A stretch of 64,000 bases of DNA from Anagrus nilaparvatae (GCA_022575985.1 JAKSXM010000014.1:29512001-29576000), one strand, 5' to 3'; positions 1-12,722 are shown, counted from the stretch's first letter. Program-made: numbers and translations. Notes: generated from the letters alone by a model not told the origin.

Positions 1-2195
1 ATTAGATGAAAGAAGATACCTTATTTTTTGATTTAACTATCCCCTTCCTCTTAAATTTACTCTTATACTCTCTTTTTGACAAGAGGTGGAGACAAGAAAA
101 AGAAAAACGTAGCAAACAAGAAGGTGGGGCCTATATATATGTAAGTAATGTTTCTGATTGACATTGATCTCGTTGCGCTAGCAGTCAAGATTCTTGAGTG
201 ATCGCTGTCACTCGTCAGATAAGAAAAGAGAACCAAAAGACAAGGAGGTTCCCCTGTATATATATAAATATTCTATACAATAAACTTATTTTATGCGTAT
301 ATCTTAATGAGAAGACAAGAGGTTCCCTTGCTTCTTCTTATCGCCAAAGGCATATAATACGAATTTGTAACTATCTTTATTTATTGTTTCTTTACCCTTT
401 TTAATTAGTTTTATATAATTTGCATATATAAACTTGATTTTTATTCAATATATATCTTAAATAATAATCTATTAATTTATCTTTATCAAAAAAAAAACAT
501 AAATAAATACGAAATATATATCAATGTATCAAATCATTAAAGTCCATAAAAGTTTATTTTAAAAAGTATTCTTTCAATATAATGTCACCTCTATAATACA
601 CCAGTTTAAAAAGACTTACCGCTTGACTCAAGTTAAAAAGTACCGCGATTTTTTTTTGAAACAAAAAGATATATAATAATAAAAATATATATATAAGAGA
701 AGAAAGTTTTAAGGGAGTCGAGGGACATGTAAGACGTAGTATAATCTTGTCGATCAAACAATTAACAATGCCGCCCGAGAGAGATTTAAAAAAAAAAAGA
801 TCCGCAATTGGAAAAAAGACCGTGTAAGAAAGACAGAATATATTATATCCTTTTTACTATAATATAACATGAGGGGCTAATTGAAAAAAAAAAATTTTTT
901 TGTTTTTTGTATGTATTATAATAAGGATCTGCGTAAAAGAGTTTACGTTTGTTAAAAGCCGCCAATGATAGTCTTTTAAAAAGTTGTATTTTTTTATGTA
1001 AGAATGAGTACTTGTTTTACTTTAAATAAGTATGGGTTTTATTTTTTTTTTTTGTAAAATATGTTCAAGTATTGGAAAAAAAATACTTGTCCAGGAGGTC
1101 TTAAGTACAAACATCTCCTTCTAATAGTGTCACTCTTTAATTATTTAACATTAATTAGTTTCGAATTCTTTATTCGTATGTTTTTAAGGATTTATGCTAA
1201 TTTATTTAAAAAGATTGTTTATATCATTTGTAAAACAATTTTAGTCATTTTAAATGACATTAAGTACTTTTAAATATTATTATCACTTGGGTTTTAAAAT
1301 TTTAAGTAAGTATTTCATTGAGAAAATTCCTGTACTTTGAAAATCGTTTTTTTTTCGTTATATTGCCTAAATAGTACCAATCGCTTCTTATTTAGCATAT
1401 ATAATATTACAGTAAAAAATATAACAGGGTTAATTTTTCCACTTAAAAAAAAATACGAAACTGAGAAAACGATGAAACATGTTGAGTGACGCTTATCACA
1501 TGCTACTTAAGTTGATATAAATTTATTTTTACTTGAATATATAAAAATATTCGTATTTATGCGTAAATATCGATGCGTATAAATTTAAATTGTAAGACAA
1601 AAAAGAAAAAAAAAGAAGCTGAAACCGATTCTGATGTATTTATAAGAAAAGAAAAGATTTGCATACGATGCAACAGCAGTATAACAGATCGCCGATAGTA
1701 AAAAAAGAAGGCGGCTTGTCTTTAGATTCAAAGACTCTTTGTGCCATTATATGCCATAAAATATTCCTTTTCTAATGTCCCTTTTCGATCCCAACTGAGC
1801 TTACTTCGCCTGATTCCAGGAAATAAAAGTTTTTAAGGCTGTTGATCCATGTATATTTATTGCGTACCTTCTATTCTTTAAACATCAATATTTTTTTTAC
1901 AATACTGATCGATAAAATTGAAGATTTTTGTATCTAAAAAAAATCTGATCTATGAATGTAAAATTGACGTTATTAAAGTTGACTTATTACTCATTTATAT
2001 ATTTACATTGAATTTAGCTAAATGTAATAATTTTATTTTTTAATTACAATACGTACTTTAATAAATTTTAAATTTAAAATGCAAAGTTAAATGAAATTAA
2101 GTTGTCTTTTCAAGACAAATCGACCACCTTTAAATCTTATTTTAAATTGTTTTAAAGACCACCATGAGCTTACAACGCTATTAAAAAGACTTTAC
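1..2195. other. AT-rich intergenic DNA, no gene seen
   Basis: No reading frame here looks coding: the short open frames at 198-404, 554-757 and 1061-1273 are rich in Lys, Ile, Leu and Phe, as expected by chance in AT-rich DNA, and have no recognisable motif or splice context. Homopolymer A/T tracts are frequent. I see nothing else to annotate. Confidence 0.6.
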
Positions 2196-2300
2196 CCTAA
2201 TGGAAGACGGATTTAAAGAAGGTTTTCGCTGATGGTAGACTCATTTAAAAAAATTTTCCGATGATAGGAGACGGATTTAAAAAAAGTTTCTGATGTTAGG
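2196..2300. repeat. Degenerate tandem repeat, about 33-bp unit
   Basis: Three units follow one another with the core GGAGACGGATTTAAA or close variants, beginning near 2202, 2233 and 2267. Copies differ by several substitutions and the array is not coding. It lies downstream of the P450 gene. Confidence 0.6.
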
Positions 2301-2620
2301 ATTTATCATAAATATTAGGTCGTAATTAAAATAAATTAAAAAAAAAACATGATAATGATCAAGACTTGAATATTTATTAATAAAAATAACATATATATAT
2401 AGGTATATATTCTGATTTTATATGCAGACAAAATTATGCTTACATACTTAGAAGTAACTTTTCTGTATAATGTAAAATTATGCAAGTTGCATGTTCTAAT
2501 ACAACAAGACCTGTATCATAAGATAACATCCGCTGTCTGAATTATTTCCGTTTAATAAACAATATGTATTATTATATTAAAATTAAAATACAGCCTTAAA
2601 AAAAATACACTCCTACTTAT

Positions 2621-4467
2621 TTATATTTTTGTTAAATTTAATATTATTTTTTCAGATGGTATTGTTAGAAAATTTTTAGGCTTAATTTTTTGAGATATTT
2701 TCATTTTATCCGAAATTTCGAGTTTATAATTTTTAATAATTTTTATTATAATTAATTTTGCTTGAATTATTGCAAAATGTATTCCTGTAAACGATAAAGA
2801 AAATGTAGAATATTTTAAAATTAAATTTTTATTTGATTACTAATTAAGTAATTTAGTTTTTTACCAATACAATTTCGTGGACCAGCTCCAAATGGCAAAT
2901 ATGACATAGGATGTCTAAATTTTTCATCTTCAGAGTTAAATCTTTCTGGATTAAATTCTTCTGGATTTGGATAATATTTTTCATCATGTAGAAATGAATG
3001 AATTGGAATTATAATTTGTACATCTTTTGGTATTGTTATGTAAGTGCCTGGAATTGTATATTGTCTTGAAGACTTTCTTAGCAAAATCGGTACTGGTGGA
3101 TACTTTCGTAAAGTTTCTAAAATTAAAAATTATGATTACTAAATTTCTTAATAATTTTTTCTCAAACATAAAACGTATTAATTTAGGGCTGAACCCCTAT
3201 TTTACAGTCACATTTTATTGATGATAAGTCCCCATAATTTTCCAATGAGTATTTAAATTTTCGTAAAAAAAAAAGTACGTAAAAAAAATTGTCAAATGAG
3301 GAACTAGTTTACTACTAAGTATTGGATACCATTTGCTTTCGAAATGTTTCATGCTCTTTTGTTACTTTGTTACTTATCATAAATTTTTTTAATTTTACCT
3401 TTAAAAATTTTATCTAAATAAGTCATATTTTTAATATCATCGTAAGTAAGATCATCAGTTAACTGTTGGTTGCTTATTTCAATTCTTAATATTTCTTGAA
3501 TTTCTGGATTAAGTGCAAGCTCTAATAAGGCATTACCAATAACAATAGAAGATATTTCGTAACCAGTAAAAAACATACTTGTTTGAGAAAAAATTAACGA
3601 ATCATTACAACTTATAAAATCATTTAAACTTTTTTTAAATCTGTTATTTTTATATACATTATATTTTGATGAATTACTTTTTATGTTATTCAAAAAATCA
3701 ATAAAATTTTCCTTTTTATGTTTTATCATTGAATAGAATTTAATATTTTTCATCAAATCTTCAAAAATGTTATTTTTAGGTAAAACGTCCAAAATTATAT
3801 TTCCAAAAGAATGAAAAATACTTTGATGAATATTTTTATGTATATTATCATATTTTTTGGTTATTAAATTTCCATTCACACCAAAAATACATAATTCAAT
3901 AGTATCATTTTTATATTTTAAGAGTAATTCATCGATATCAACAGTTTTATATTTTTTTATTATCTTATCAGCATGATTTATAAAATTTTTACTACATTCA
4001 TGTATAAAAGGTAGCATTTTGTCAACATTATTTATTGAAAAAAATGGTGAAATTTTATTTCTCACAATTTCAGATCTGTTATGTTCGAGATTGAAAAGAT
4101 TTTCATCAAAAGTATCTTTGTTTTCTTGATTTTCACTATCATCAAAATTAATTCCCCGATCAGGAAAAAATTTAGAATCAGTTTCGAGAACAAGTTTAAC
4201 ATAATCAAGATTATTTAAAATAACTATTGGTTCAGTCATTGAAAATAATCCAATTAAAGATTCATTTTTAAAATTATTATAAAATTCATTAATTAATTCA
4301 CTTATGTGTTTTTTACCAAATATTATATCTTTAAAGTTACCAAATAATGGATTTGGTTTTGGGCCTTTTATTTTTCTTTTTTTCCAAAAATCATGATTTA
4401 TTGTTAAATACATATAAATTAATAACAATACTATTATTGTTGTTAAAAGAAAAGTTATTTTATCCAT
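2621..4467 (-). CDS. Cytochrome P450, CYP6-type (CYP3 clan), three exons
   Basis: This is a complete microsomal P450, a heme monooxygenase family that oxidises xenobiotics or endogenous lipids at the ER membrane. Exons are 4467-3399, 3116-2865 and 2784-2621; both introns (282 and 80 bp) begin GT, end AG and are phase 1, giving 494 residues, normal for CYP6. The N-terminus is a membrane anchor (residues 5-22) followed by a Pro-rich hinge (KIKGPKPNPLFGNF, about 32-45). Later motifs are ExxR (ETLR, 357-360), NPERF (about 412-416) and the heme loop FGAGPRNCIG with Cys439. Two conserved positions are altered: the C-helix WxxxR reads SEIVR (Ser132 for Trp) and the I-helix AGFET reads TGYEI (Ile305 for Thr). 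The reading frame is intact, so it looks functional but catalytically unusual. Best resemblance is to hymenopteran CYP6AS enzymes, judged by eye. Confidence 0.93.
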
Positions 4468-4556
4468 TTTAGTACCTAAAAAAATTAATAAATTTTAATA
4501 AATAAGCAAAATAGAACAATTTATTTGTTTGCATATTACAAGCAATTATAAACAGT

Positions 4557-4720
4557 TACAAAAAATTATAAAAATTGTTAGAAATATTAACATGGAACAT
4601 GTTCATAGAGAAGGGTATTCGAAAAAATCCTTTGTAGTAGGGGAAGGGTGAAAAGCGACGTTTTTAGGGGGGGGGGGGGGAGTCAAATAGACTTAAAAAT
4701 GATCTTTTCTTTGATATTGT
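4557..4720. repeat. Dispersed repeat copy with a 14-G run
   Basis: The segment carries GGAACATGTTC near 4592 and a run of 14 G at 4667-4680 followed by GTCAAATAGACTT. Similar text (AAAAGTGACGTTTTTAGGGTGGGGGGG) occurs at about 6765-6800 and a related G-run with GTCAAA at about 39530-39545. It belongs to the dispersed family described at 6281, 13895, 33540 and 39478. It lies just upstream of the P450 gene. Confidence 0.6.
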
Positions 4721-5084
4721 CATTTTAAGGCAAGTTTTTACTTTATTATTTTTCGATTTTCGATGTTTTAAAAATTTTTTTATTGTTTTGAAAAACTATC
4801 TAAGAATATGTAAAAAAATGGTAGAATCAAATTCCAACGCGTTTAGGAGATATAAAAGTTTTCGTAAGGGTATGCATATACGTAAGTATACTAAAAAAAA
4901 CTTTAAACGCGTTTTTCTCGAAATGCCTTTTTGTGAATCGACTAGCACTCTCTTTCAAAAAGCATAGATCCGAATTACCTATTTTTTTTTTATTTTGTTA
5001 AATAACTATGTACGCAGGTTGTGCACCTAAAAAATCAAATTAAAAAAAATGTTTTGGGATTGAATAAGTTAAAAAATTTATTGG

Positions 5085-5509
5085 ATGAAGCCAAAAAAAA
5101 AATCAAGTAATAATGGACAAAAGTTAGAACAAGCTTTAGATACGCAGGAGAGAATTGTAAAGTTAGAACAATTAAATGCATATCTTATAGAAAAAAATGA
5201 AGATTTTCAATAGCAAAATTTAAATTTCCAAGAGAAACTTTTCAATTTAGAAGCGCAGAATCAGGATCATAGAGTACAAAATGCAAATGAAGATTTAGAA
5301 CTAAAATTAGCTACAAAAGAAACTTTATTACTGTTACAAGAGCTTAGTACAAGACTTGCTGCAGATGTAGAATTAAATAAACCTGATATTTACGTTCATG
5401 AAGATCCAGATGCATCTCAATAAAAAAAAGTAATGAAGCAAAGAAAACAAAAAAAAACAGTAAACCACTAAAACGAAAATAGAGGCCTGCAAAAAAGTTT
5501 GATCTCTAA
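5085..5509 (+). pseudogene. Decayed coiled-coil protein, two in-frame TAG codons and a frameshift
   Basis: From ATG at 5085 the frame reads 42 codons to TAG (5211-5213), then continues open for 69 codons to TAA at 5421-5423. The residues are Gln/Glu/Leu/Lys-rich with heptad-like spacing (for example KLEQALDTQERIVKLEQLN), so a coiled coil is likely, and codon use is less AT-driven than in chance frames nearby. After an A-run at 5422-5430 another frame gives a Lys-rich tail (NEAKKTKKNSKPLKRK), a second TAG at 5480-5482, then RPAKKFDL and TAA at 5507-5509. The simplest reading is an old gene or retroposed copy of a nuclear coiled-coil protein, broken by two C-to-T type changes and one frameshift. 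I do not recognise the family. Confidence 0.55.
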
Positions 5510-5589
5510 ATAAATATCAAGTTATATCTTTAAATAAATTTAATATTTTTTCTTATATTATACAAATTTAATAAAGTTAGAAGTAATTA

Positions 5590-6100
5590 TAGTTGAACAA
5601 AATTAATATTATGGCATCTGAGATTAGAAAGTTGGAGAGTGGATTCATTTTCAAGTATTAATTTAAAAATTATTTATTCCTTTCAAACTTATATTTTTAA
5701 TAAATTTAATATATTTTCTTATATTATACAAATATAATAAAGTTAGAAGTATGTTTTAAGACGAATATCTAAAATGCTGCACGCCTTATATAACATACGA
5801 AAACCATTTCTTTTGCAAGAAAAGTTGCGCCATCTAGTTTTTTTAAATTGAATTTCAAAAAGTCGTGTGTGTATACTATACATGACAAATGATTCCACGC
5901 ACGATATCATAATACATTAATATGTTCTATATAATTTAAAGGTTAATTTGTTTAGTAATATTTGTTATAAAACTTTTTATTAATTAGAAAATTCTCAATG
6001 AAAATTTCATCAAATAAATGCAACTTTTTATTTCATAATATTTCTAAGATTTGATTATTTTAAACATTCTATTTTTTCTAAAATTAATAAGAAATGAAAA
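5590..6100 (+). repeat. Dispersed repeat, about 500 bp (copy 1)
   Basis: This segment aligns over most of its length, in reverse orientation, with about 40720-41212. Shared landmarks are GGCATCTGAGA, GAGAGTGGATTCATTTTCAAG, CCTTTCAAACTTATATTTTT, CATTTCTTTTGCAAGAAA, CGCCATCTAGT and ATCAAATAAATGCA. The sub-motif containing TTAATATTTTTTCTTATATTATACAAA is also present twice within this copy (about 5530-5590 and 5695-5755). No coding content or terminal inverted repeat was identified, so the class is unknown. Confidence 0.8.
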
Positions 6101-6280
6101 ATTTACTTAAATTATATGAAAATAAAATGCTTTTTTAATTTTTTTTTACCAACAAGGAGAGTGTACGAGTTAGATCACCCAGATCGAAAACAAACGAGAC
6201 AAAGCTTTCCTATTGTTATTTATAGAAAACTTTAAGGTGAGGTAAATTTAGATAAAGATAGAGATAACTGAAAAATATAT

Positions 6281-6420
6281 AACTGGTTTGTGTTTTCACA
6301 CAACCAACGATCATGGAAGATGTTCACTTATAACAGTTTTAACATATTCTCCCTAATTATTATAAGCCCTAGAACTGTTCCACGATTGTTGCTTGTGCGA
6401 ACACACAAATCATTCATAAG
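6281..6420. mobile_element. Short MITE-like element with ~34-bp imperfect inverted ends
   Basis: The left end (TGGTTTGTGTTTTCACACAA from 6284) and the reverse complement of the right end (TGATTTGTGTGTTCGCACAA, ending 6412) match over about 34 bp with several mismatches. Each end is itself a hairpin, TTGTG...CACAA. The interior is only about 60 bp and non-coding. Isolated ends of the same family occur near 15490-15530, 33543-33580 and 39690-39720. Confidence 0.7.
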
Positions 6421-6699
6421 CTTTTTTTGTTGAAAATAAATAAAATAAGTAATAATGCTGATTTTTTATCTCAGATAAACATTGTATTTATAAAAGTTAG
6501 CGATTAATTTAAATTTTAAGAATTATAAAAATAAATGCGTTTTTATTGTTAAATAGAAATCTAAAATTAGCACGATTAAAATAATTAAGTTTAAAAAACA
6601 TAAGATTATTTTTTATTACGCTTTGTAAGATCTGATGCTTTTATTTAATACTAGTATTATATCAAAAGTAATACAAGTTAATAACATTCAACTTAGGAG

Positions 6700-6900
6700 T
6701 GTGTAGTTACCCGAAGTTTCAGCTATTAGAACCGAATGTAATGACTTTTTTAGCGGGTGCGGGGTTGAAAAGTGACGTTTTTAGGGTGGGGGGGTCAAAT
6801 GAACTTAGAGTATTTTCGATTTCGGGATTCAGAATAATTTTGATTCAGTGACTTTGAATACTTTAGGTTTATGGAGTAAGGATAGTTTCACTTTAGGAAC
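6700..6900. repeat. Dispersed repeat copy with 'TTAGGGACT-like' ladder
   Basis: The segment contains AGTGTGTAGTTACCCGAA, a GGGTGGGGGGGTCAAAT block and then degenerate units of about 25 bp ending in forms of TTTAGGAACTTA and GATTCAGAATAATTTT. The unit layout matches 11620-11880, 13895-14050, 33650-33760 and 39560-39660. No coding potential is visible. Confidence 0.5.
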
Positions 6901-7725
6901 TTATTATAATTTTGAGTTTTTAAATGCCCCAAAACAAACAAAAATCTAAAAAATTGCTCTGTTGGAGTAGAGATGAATTTAAAACAAATATGATACCATA
7001 AAAATATAATAATATTTATGATTAATATAATTAATACATTCGTAATAAATATATTCGCAACTTATTTTCAATTTATTGGAAGTACGTGTTCACGAAATAT
7101 ATTAATTAACAGTCAAATAAATATTTGTCTAAAAGTTTTATTCTAAAAAATAATAAAAATTTTAATTCGATATTGAAAAAAAAAAATATTACTTCATTTT
7201 TATACCTCACATATTCTTTATGATCTCATAAAACGATACTTTCAGAATTAGTATAATAAAATTTTTAGCTGCAATAAATTACAAAGTATGTAGTAATAAT
7301 ATAAAAATAATAAATATTTATTTTTTACCTACTTACCTGCTTAAAATTATTAATAAAAAATAAAAAATAATTATTTCTAAATTTAAACACACCAGGCACG
7401 AAAAACATAAATTAAATTTTTTTTTATAAATAATTTTAAGAAATCAAATATGAAAATATTTTTATATATATTCAATATATAATTGATATCACTACTAATG
7501 TTAATACATTTTAATTAATAATTTTTAACCTTCTGCATGTTTATCCTTTAAAATTTTATATCAAGTGAATAAATATTTAATTTTAAGATTGTCATAATTA
7601 TTGTTTTTAATTTTTTTTTTTTTGATAATAATTTAAATTTAAGCTAAAAATATTTTTTTTAATATCTGTTAGAATCGTAATGATTATTGATCATCTTGAT
7701 CATTCATCTAAAAAACTGAATATTT

Positions 7726-8751
7726 GGTTCCTCAAAGAGGAACCATTGTGATAAGTCAAATTTCGATTTTTGATTTTTTGGGATATAAGCACGTTTTGAG
7801 ACCCCAGGAAGCTAAAAAACCGGTTTTTAAAAAAAGTATGTATGTGTGTGTGTGTGTGTGTGTGTATGTAACCGGTGATATTTCATAAACATTATAGAAT
7901 TAATAAAATTTATTAGAAGTTATTGATCTGAATTGGAGCTTAACTTTATGATTTTATAAAAAAATCAATTATGTTTTTTACCACATATTGATATGCGAAC
8001 GTGGATCTACGTTTCTTTTACAAACATATCATTTGGTTAACAAAAAATTATATTTTAAATAAAATCTCAAAAAAAATTTTTTTGATAAAATAAAAAAATA
8101 AAAATAAAAGACTAATAAATAAACAAATTAAAAATAATTTAAAACAATATTCTATTTCGACCTATTAAATATGGCTGGTCTCGTCAGCGTGTGTCCATAT
8201 TTAATTTCCACGTATAGAATATTTGTCTAACTTACTAGCTAACTTACTTGCTAACTTAGAATTAAGACCTAATTTTTTTTTCCAAAAATTTTTTTATTAA
8301 AAAATCGAAAACTTTTTTTTTTCATTTTGGATATAATATCTCATCATTTAATTCCATGAAAAAACTTATATTTGAAAGTATGGTTTTTACTCGATATCTC
8401 GAATCTGATAATTAATTTTTTGAAAATTTTTTTCACAAAAAAATACAAAAAAGACCAAATTTTTTTTTCTTTTTGGACATAGTACCTAATTTATTTCTAT
8501 GAAAGTACTAGTTTTAGAAAGTTCATTTATAGTAATTTTTTGGATCTGATACCGAATTTTTTCAAAATTTTTTCCTCAAAATTAAAAAAACAAAAGAATA
8601 AAAAGTCTGTAATATTTTTTTTTTTTGGGTGTAATACCTCATTTAATTCTATGAAAGTACTAATATGTGAAAATATATGTATATGATTGCATGGTTGTAA
8701 TCGGTGATATCAGAGGAATATTAATGTATTAAGCTGATTGTTTGAGGAACC
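7726..8751. mobile_element. Inverted-ended, AT-rich repetitive element
   Basis: GGTTCCTCAAA at 7726-7736 is mirrored by TTTGAGGAACC at 8741-8751. The left end is a perfect hairpin, GGTTCCTC-AAA-GAGGAACC. AACCGGTGATAT near 7869 recurs as AATCGGTGATAT near 8698, and a (TG)n tract lies at 7843-7865. From about 8280 to 8680 there are roughly three degenerate units of about 150 bp, each with a poly-T block, 'ATTC(C/T)ATGAAA' and 'TCGAATCTGAT'-like text. No transposase frame is present; it looks non-autonomous. Confidence 0.6.
7843..7865. repeat. (TG)n microsatellite
   Basis: About eleven TG dinucleotides in a row, inside the inverted-ended element at 7726-8751. Confidence 0.9.
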
Positions 8752-11700
8752 TTAGTGCTAGCTAGTTGGCAGGGTATTTTAGGAATCTATTATGTTTCCT
8801 AAAAATTATCTAAAGGTAGTTTTCAGAATTAAAATTAAATAAAATGTTATTTCTTATTTCACTTTAGAAAGTGCTTCGTTAAGTATTTTTTGAGTATAAC
8901 AAAAATGTAAGAATTCCATATGACATAAATGGTAGGACAAGTTTTGCATGACGGCTAAAAAGTTCCCATAGGTGAATGAAAAAAAGAAAAAACAGACATC
9001 TCCCGCTGTTTTGAATACGATTACTCGTCCCATGTATCGTTTTTACATTAAATGAATGCTTACATATAAACTTATTAGCAATTTGGAACCAGCTTTGCCG
9101 GATTTTTTTTTAATAAAATGTTTGAACATTTGATAATTTTAAGATGATTCTAATGAAAAATTTTCAGGAAAGAATAATTTCAATAAAAAAACGCTGTCAA
9201 ATTGTTGACATTACAGTTCCTCAACTAATGAAGTATAAAAGCGTGAAAAAAATGAAATTTCCTGTGTATATTTATGTTTAGAAAAATCCCAAAAATCTTT
9301 CTTTCTCGTGGAATAAAATCAAGAAAAAAAAAAAAATGAAAAAAGTATGTTTTACAAAAAGATTCTTTGTTTTATATTTATCAGTCAAGACCATTCTTGA
9401 AAAAGTTTAAAAAAGAGCATCAGTGACAAGAATAAAAGATTAAGTGATATTAAAATGGACATAAGTTTACAATGAAGATAATAGATGCAAAACGTGTTAT
9501 GACGCGAGTAGTACATTGTTCGCATGATCGAGTCGCGTGTGCACTTTATTATATTATTATTAACAGTAAATATGTATATTAGACTTCGCCATTTTTTTTC
9601 TTAGAAGCTAAATTTTACTAGATATTCTACTAAATAATATTTGGATTTTCATTTTTTGGGATTCTCATGCAAATAATAAAAAATTCTTCGGATTGCACAA
9701 TTTTGGATCTTGGTTTCAAATATCTATATTAGCTTAGACATCTTAATAATATGACAAATTTGAATCTGCAAAGCATAAATAGTAATTAAAAAAATAATCG
9801 TCGAGTTGCTGAACTATAAAAATTACTTATTCTTCTTTATTTTTTTTTGGTAATTAACAAAAATTTTATTTACTTATGATTTCCTATATTAAAAAACCAA
9901 AAAGAACCATAAAAAAGTTTAAAATGGAACAGTCTAATGTACATGCTCTGGGATATAATATTGAAAATGCGAGACGCACCAGTAAACGACAGCCTTCCCG
10001 GTAGCTGCATGATGTGAATTATAAAAATAAAAGATTTTTTTTTATATTTCTATGATGATATTTTATTTAAAAAAAAAAACATGATTTTAATAAAAAAAAA
10101 TTTTTTTAATTTTTAATTATTTTTTATTTATTTTTGGTACAGTTTCTTTTATCATATTTGTACAGACAGTTCCATTAACTATTTAATATCAATGTACGTT
10201 ATCAAAAAAATAAATAAAAGAATATCAAATAAATTGCATTTGTCTTGGATGCTTATTCAATATTTATACTATTGAATTTTTTCTTGTAAAATCGACATGA
10301 TAATTATTACGTCTGTTGTGCAAGTTATTTGACACTCATTAGATTTTTTCCAATTTTTTCATACTGAAGATGAAGGCAGAATAAAAAATTCATTTAAAAA
10401 ATTTGACATTATTATTCATATATTCGATTTAGTTCCACTTCTATAAGCCTATTCAATATAGACATTTTTTTATTTGTTACAAAAAAATTTTTGACTACAA
10501 AGTGCATTCTCAATTTATATTATTTGATGAAATTTTTTTTTTTTTTTCAAAAATATTCGATTAAAATTCAAATATGAATATTTCATTTATATCTATAGAA
10601 TTTTACCTTTTAAAAATATCTTCGTTTTTAATTTAAAAAAAAAAATTTTTGTTTTTTTTTTATTCAACCCTTCCATACTTTTATACTCAGCAGGAGTTCT
10701 GATAAATATCTTTAGAGATTCGACTGTGTATATTCCCAAATATACATTTCAACATTTATTTTTTTAAGCAAAAAAAAAAAAAAAATTCTGCTATGCCTAG
10801 ATTCCATATGATATTAATTATTGTATCTGATGAGTAAAAGATTCAAAACCTTTATTTTTTTATCTCTGTTTTATATTGACTCTCTCACATCAGGGTTTTT
10901 GCTAACACATCAATTTGTATTGAATGTGAGAATATTATTAACTCGAAGATATTTATAAAAGTATCTCTCATAAATATAATTTTAGAATTGTTTTTGACAA
11001 ATATCCTGTCTCAAAAAAGAAAAGGCCACCGATATCGTTTATAACGTGACAAAACGTTTATTCATTCTCTTCTGCAGTTTTATTTAAATATTATTGCTCT
11101 CACCTTATGATTATGAGTTTACATGAATCAAATTATAATGAATGATACTTTTGTTGTATAGTACTTAGGTGTTCACAATGACAAACTTTTTAAAAATGAT
11201 CGTAATCTTTTATAAAAAATTGACTTTTGAGAATTTTAAAGTAATTTCTATTAAGTCATTATCTCACTGATCATCGGTTATTTATGATGACTTGATGATT
11301 TGGTAAAATATATACATTTCTTATTTTTTTTTAGATCATAATATGCTGCATACTTAAATGATAAAAAATGAATAATCGTTTTACATTAGTTAGGACATTA
11401 TTTTTTTCTGCAAGTATTTATTTCATGCGAAATGTCTATATTCATTACGAGTGTTAAAAAATAATTAATCTTATGTTCGTATGTGTGGTTTTATAATTTT
11501 TTGATTTTATTTTTTAGGTTATCCATATATTATGGGCAAATTAAAATATTAAATATGTAAGTATTTTAAAATTTTTAACGTAGAAGCAATTTGGCAGTGT
11601 CATTTTTTATCCATTGGTAATTTTGATTTAGGTACTGAGAATTATTTTAATTGTGTTAATTTCAATTTAGGGACTTATCAAAACTAAATTAAAAATTATG

Positions 11701-12239
11701 ATGTTTAACAAGAAACATGGGTATAAGGGGGTATTTGTTGAATCTTAAAATTAAGGAGGGATAAAATGATTTCGTTTTAGAGACATAGAATAATTTTGAT
11801 TAAGAAATTTTAAATAATACAGATTTAGGGACATAAAATAATCCACGTCCAGGGCTTAGAGACTTAAAGCCTAATAAATGTTATAATATATATTCGTGAC
11901 TAGTGGCCAAAAAAACCCATGTGGACCAAATCTTGACATTGAAAGCTCGAAAATAGCAAAAATACCCCTCTTAAGGGTAGTTTTTGAAAATTTAAGGGTG
12001 AAGGTCTAATTTTTCATAAAAAGTACCTCAATATTCGTGTTCAGCGATCCAAAAAACCTCCAAATCTGGTGGTGGCCACAAAATATACAACCCCCCCCCC
12101 CCCCATGAATGACTGGAGTAATATGTATTGTACCCAGCACTTGATTAAAGAATATTTTTTATTAAATTATAAGAAAAAAAGGAAAATTTTTCTTAATTTG
12201 AAAAAAGTATTAAATACTATTTTCACGTTCCGATTTAAA
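8752..12239. other. AT-rich intergenic DNA with minor repeat pieces
   Basis: No gene is supported. Two less AT-rich patches (about 9480-9540 and 9955-10015) show no start, splice signal or motif. The stretch 11620-11880 is a degraded copy of the 'TTAGGGACTTA' ladder repeat. A run of 14 C lies at 12091-12104, just outside the 4.4 kb element. Confidence 0.55.
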
Positions 12240-12409
12240 ATTTATTGTAGAAAATTATTTTTTATTATTTTCTTATTTATAAAAAATAAGAAAGTTAAAT
12301 AAAATTATAACGATCAGAATGGAACAAATTTTTTTATGAAATGTTATCTTTATTTCATTGACGTTTCGAAAGACTAGCTTTCCTTGTCAAAATCTGAAAA
12401 AATACATTT
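12240..12409 (+). repeat. Left 170-bp terminal inverted repeat
   Basis: Matches 16469-16638 in reverse complement at every position. The minus strand carries GACAAGG, a GAAAG/CTTTC hairpin and GAAACGTCAATG, an arrangement resembling a degraded hammerhead-ribozyme fold. Confidence 0.9.
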
Positions 12410-12722
12410 GAGTTATATAAAAAAATTTTTTTAAAAACAATTATGTACACTTTTTTATAATATTCGAAAAACTTACAATTAAAAGATAAAATTTATTTAA
12501 ATTTTAACTTTTTATTTTTGTTCTTAACATTAATGAGTCTGCTGTTAAACTAAATGTTATTTTTGATTTTAAGTTTAATAAGTCTAGAAAAAGAGTTTTT
12601 ATATAAAAAAAGGGGGAAAAAAGGAAAAAACTTCTTATTACACATGTAAATTATGAACTACCACTTATAAATTATACTATTTTTTTAAGTGTTACGTTAT
12701 TATAGAGCGAAGCTCTACCTTA

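Noticed and set aside
2984..3221. Extra frames on both strands around the P450 second exon
   Set aside because: Shadows of the P450 exon and its intron in other frames.
12069..12302. 77-codon frame
   Set aside because: Starts in the poly-C tract and runs into the left 170-bp inverted repeat; not coding.
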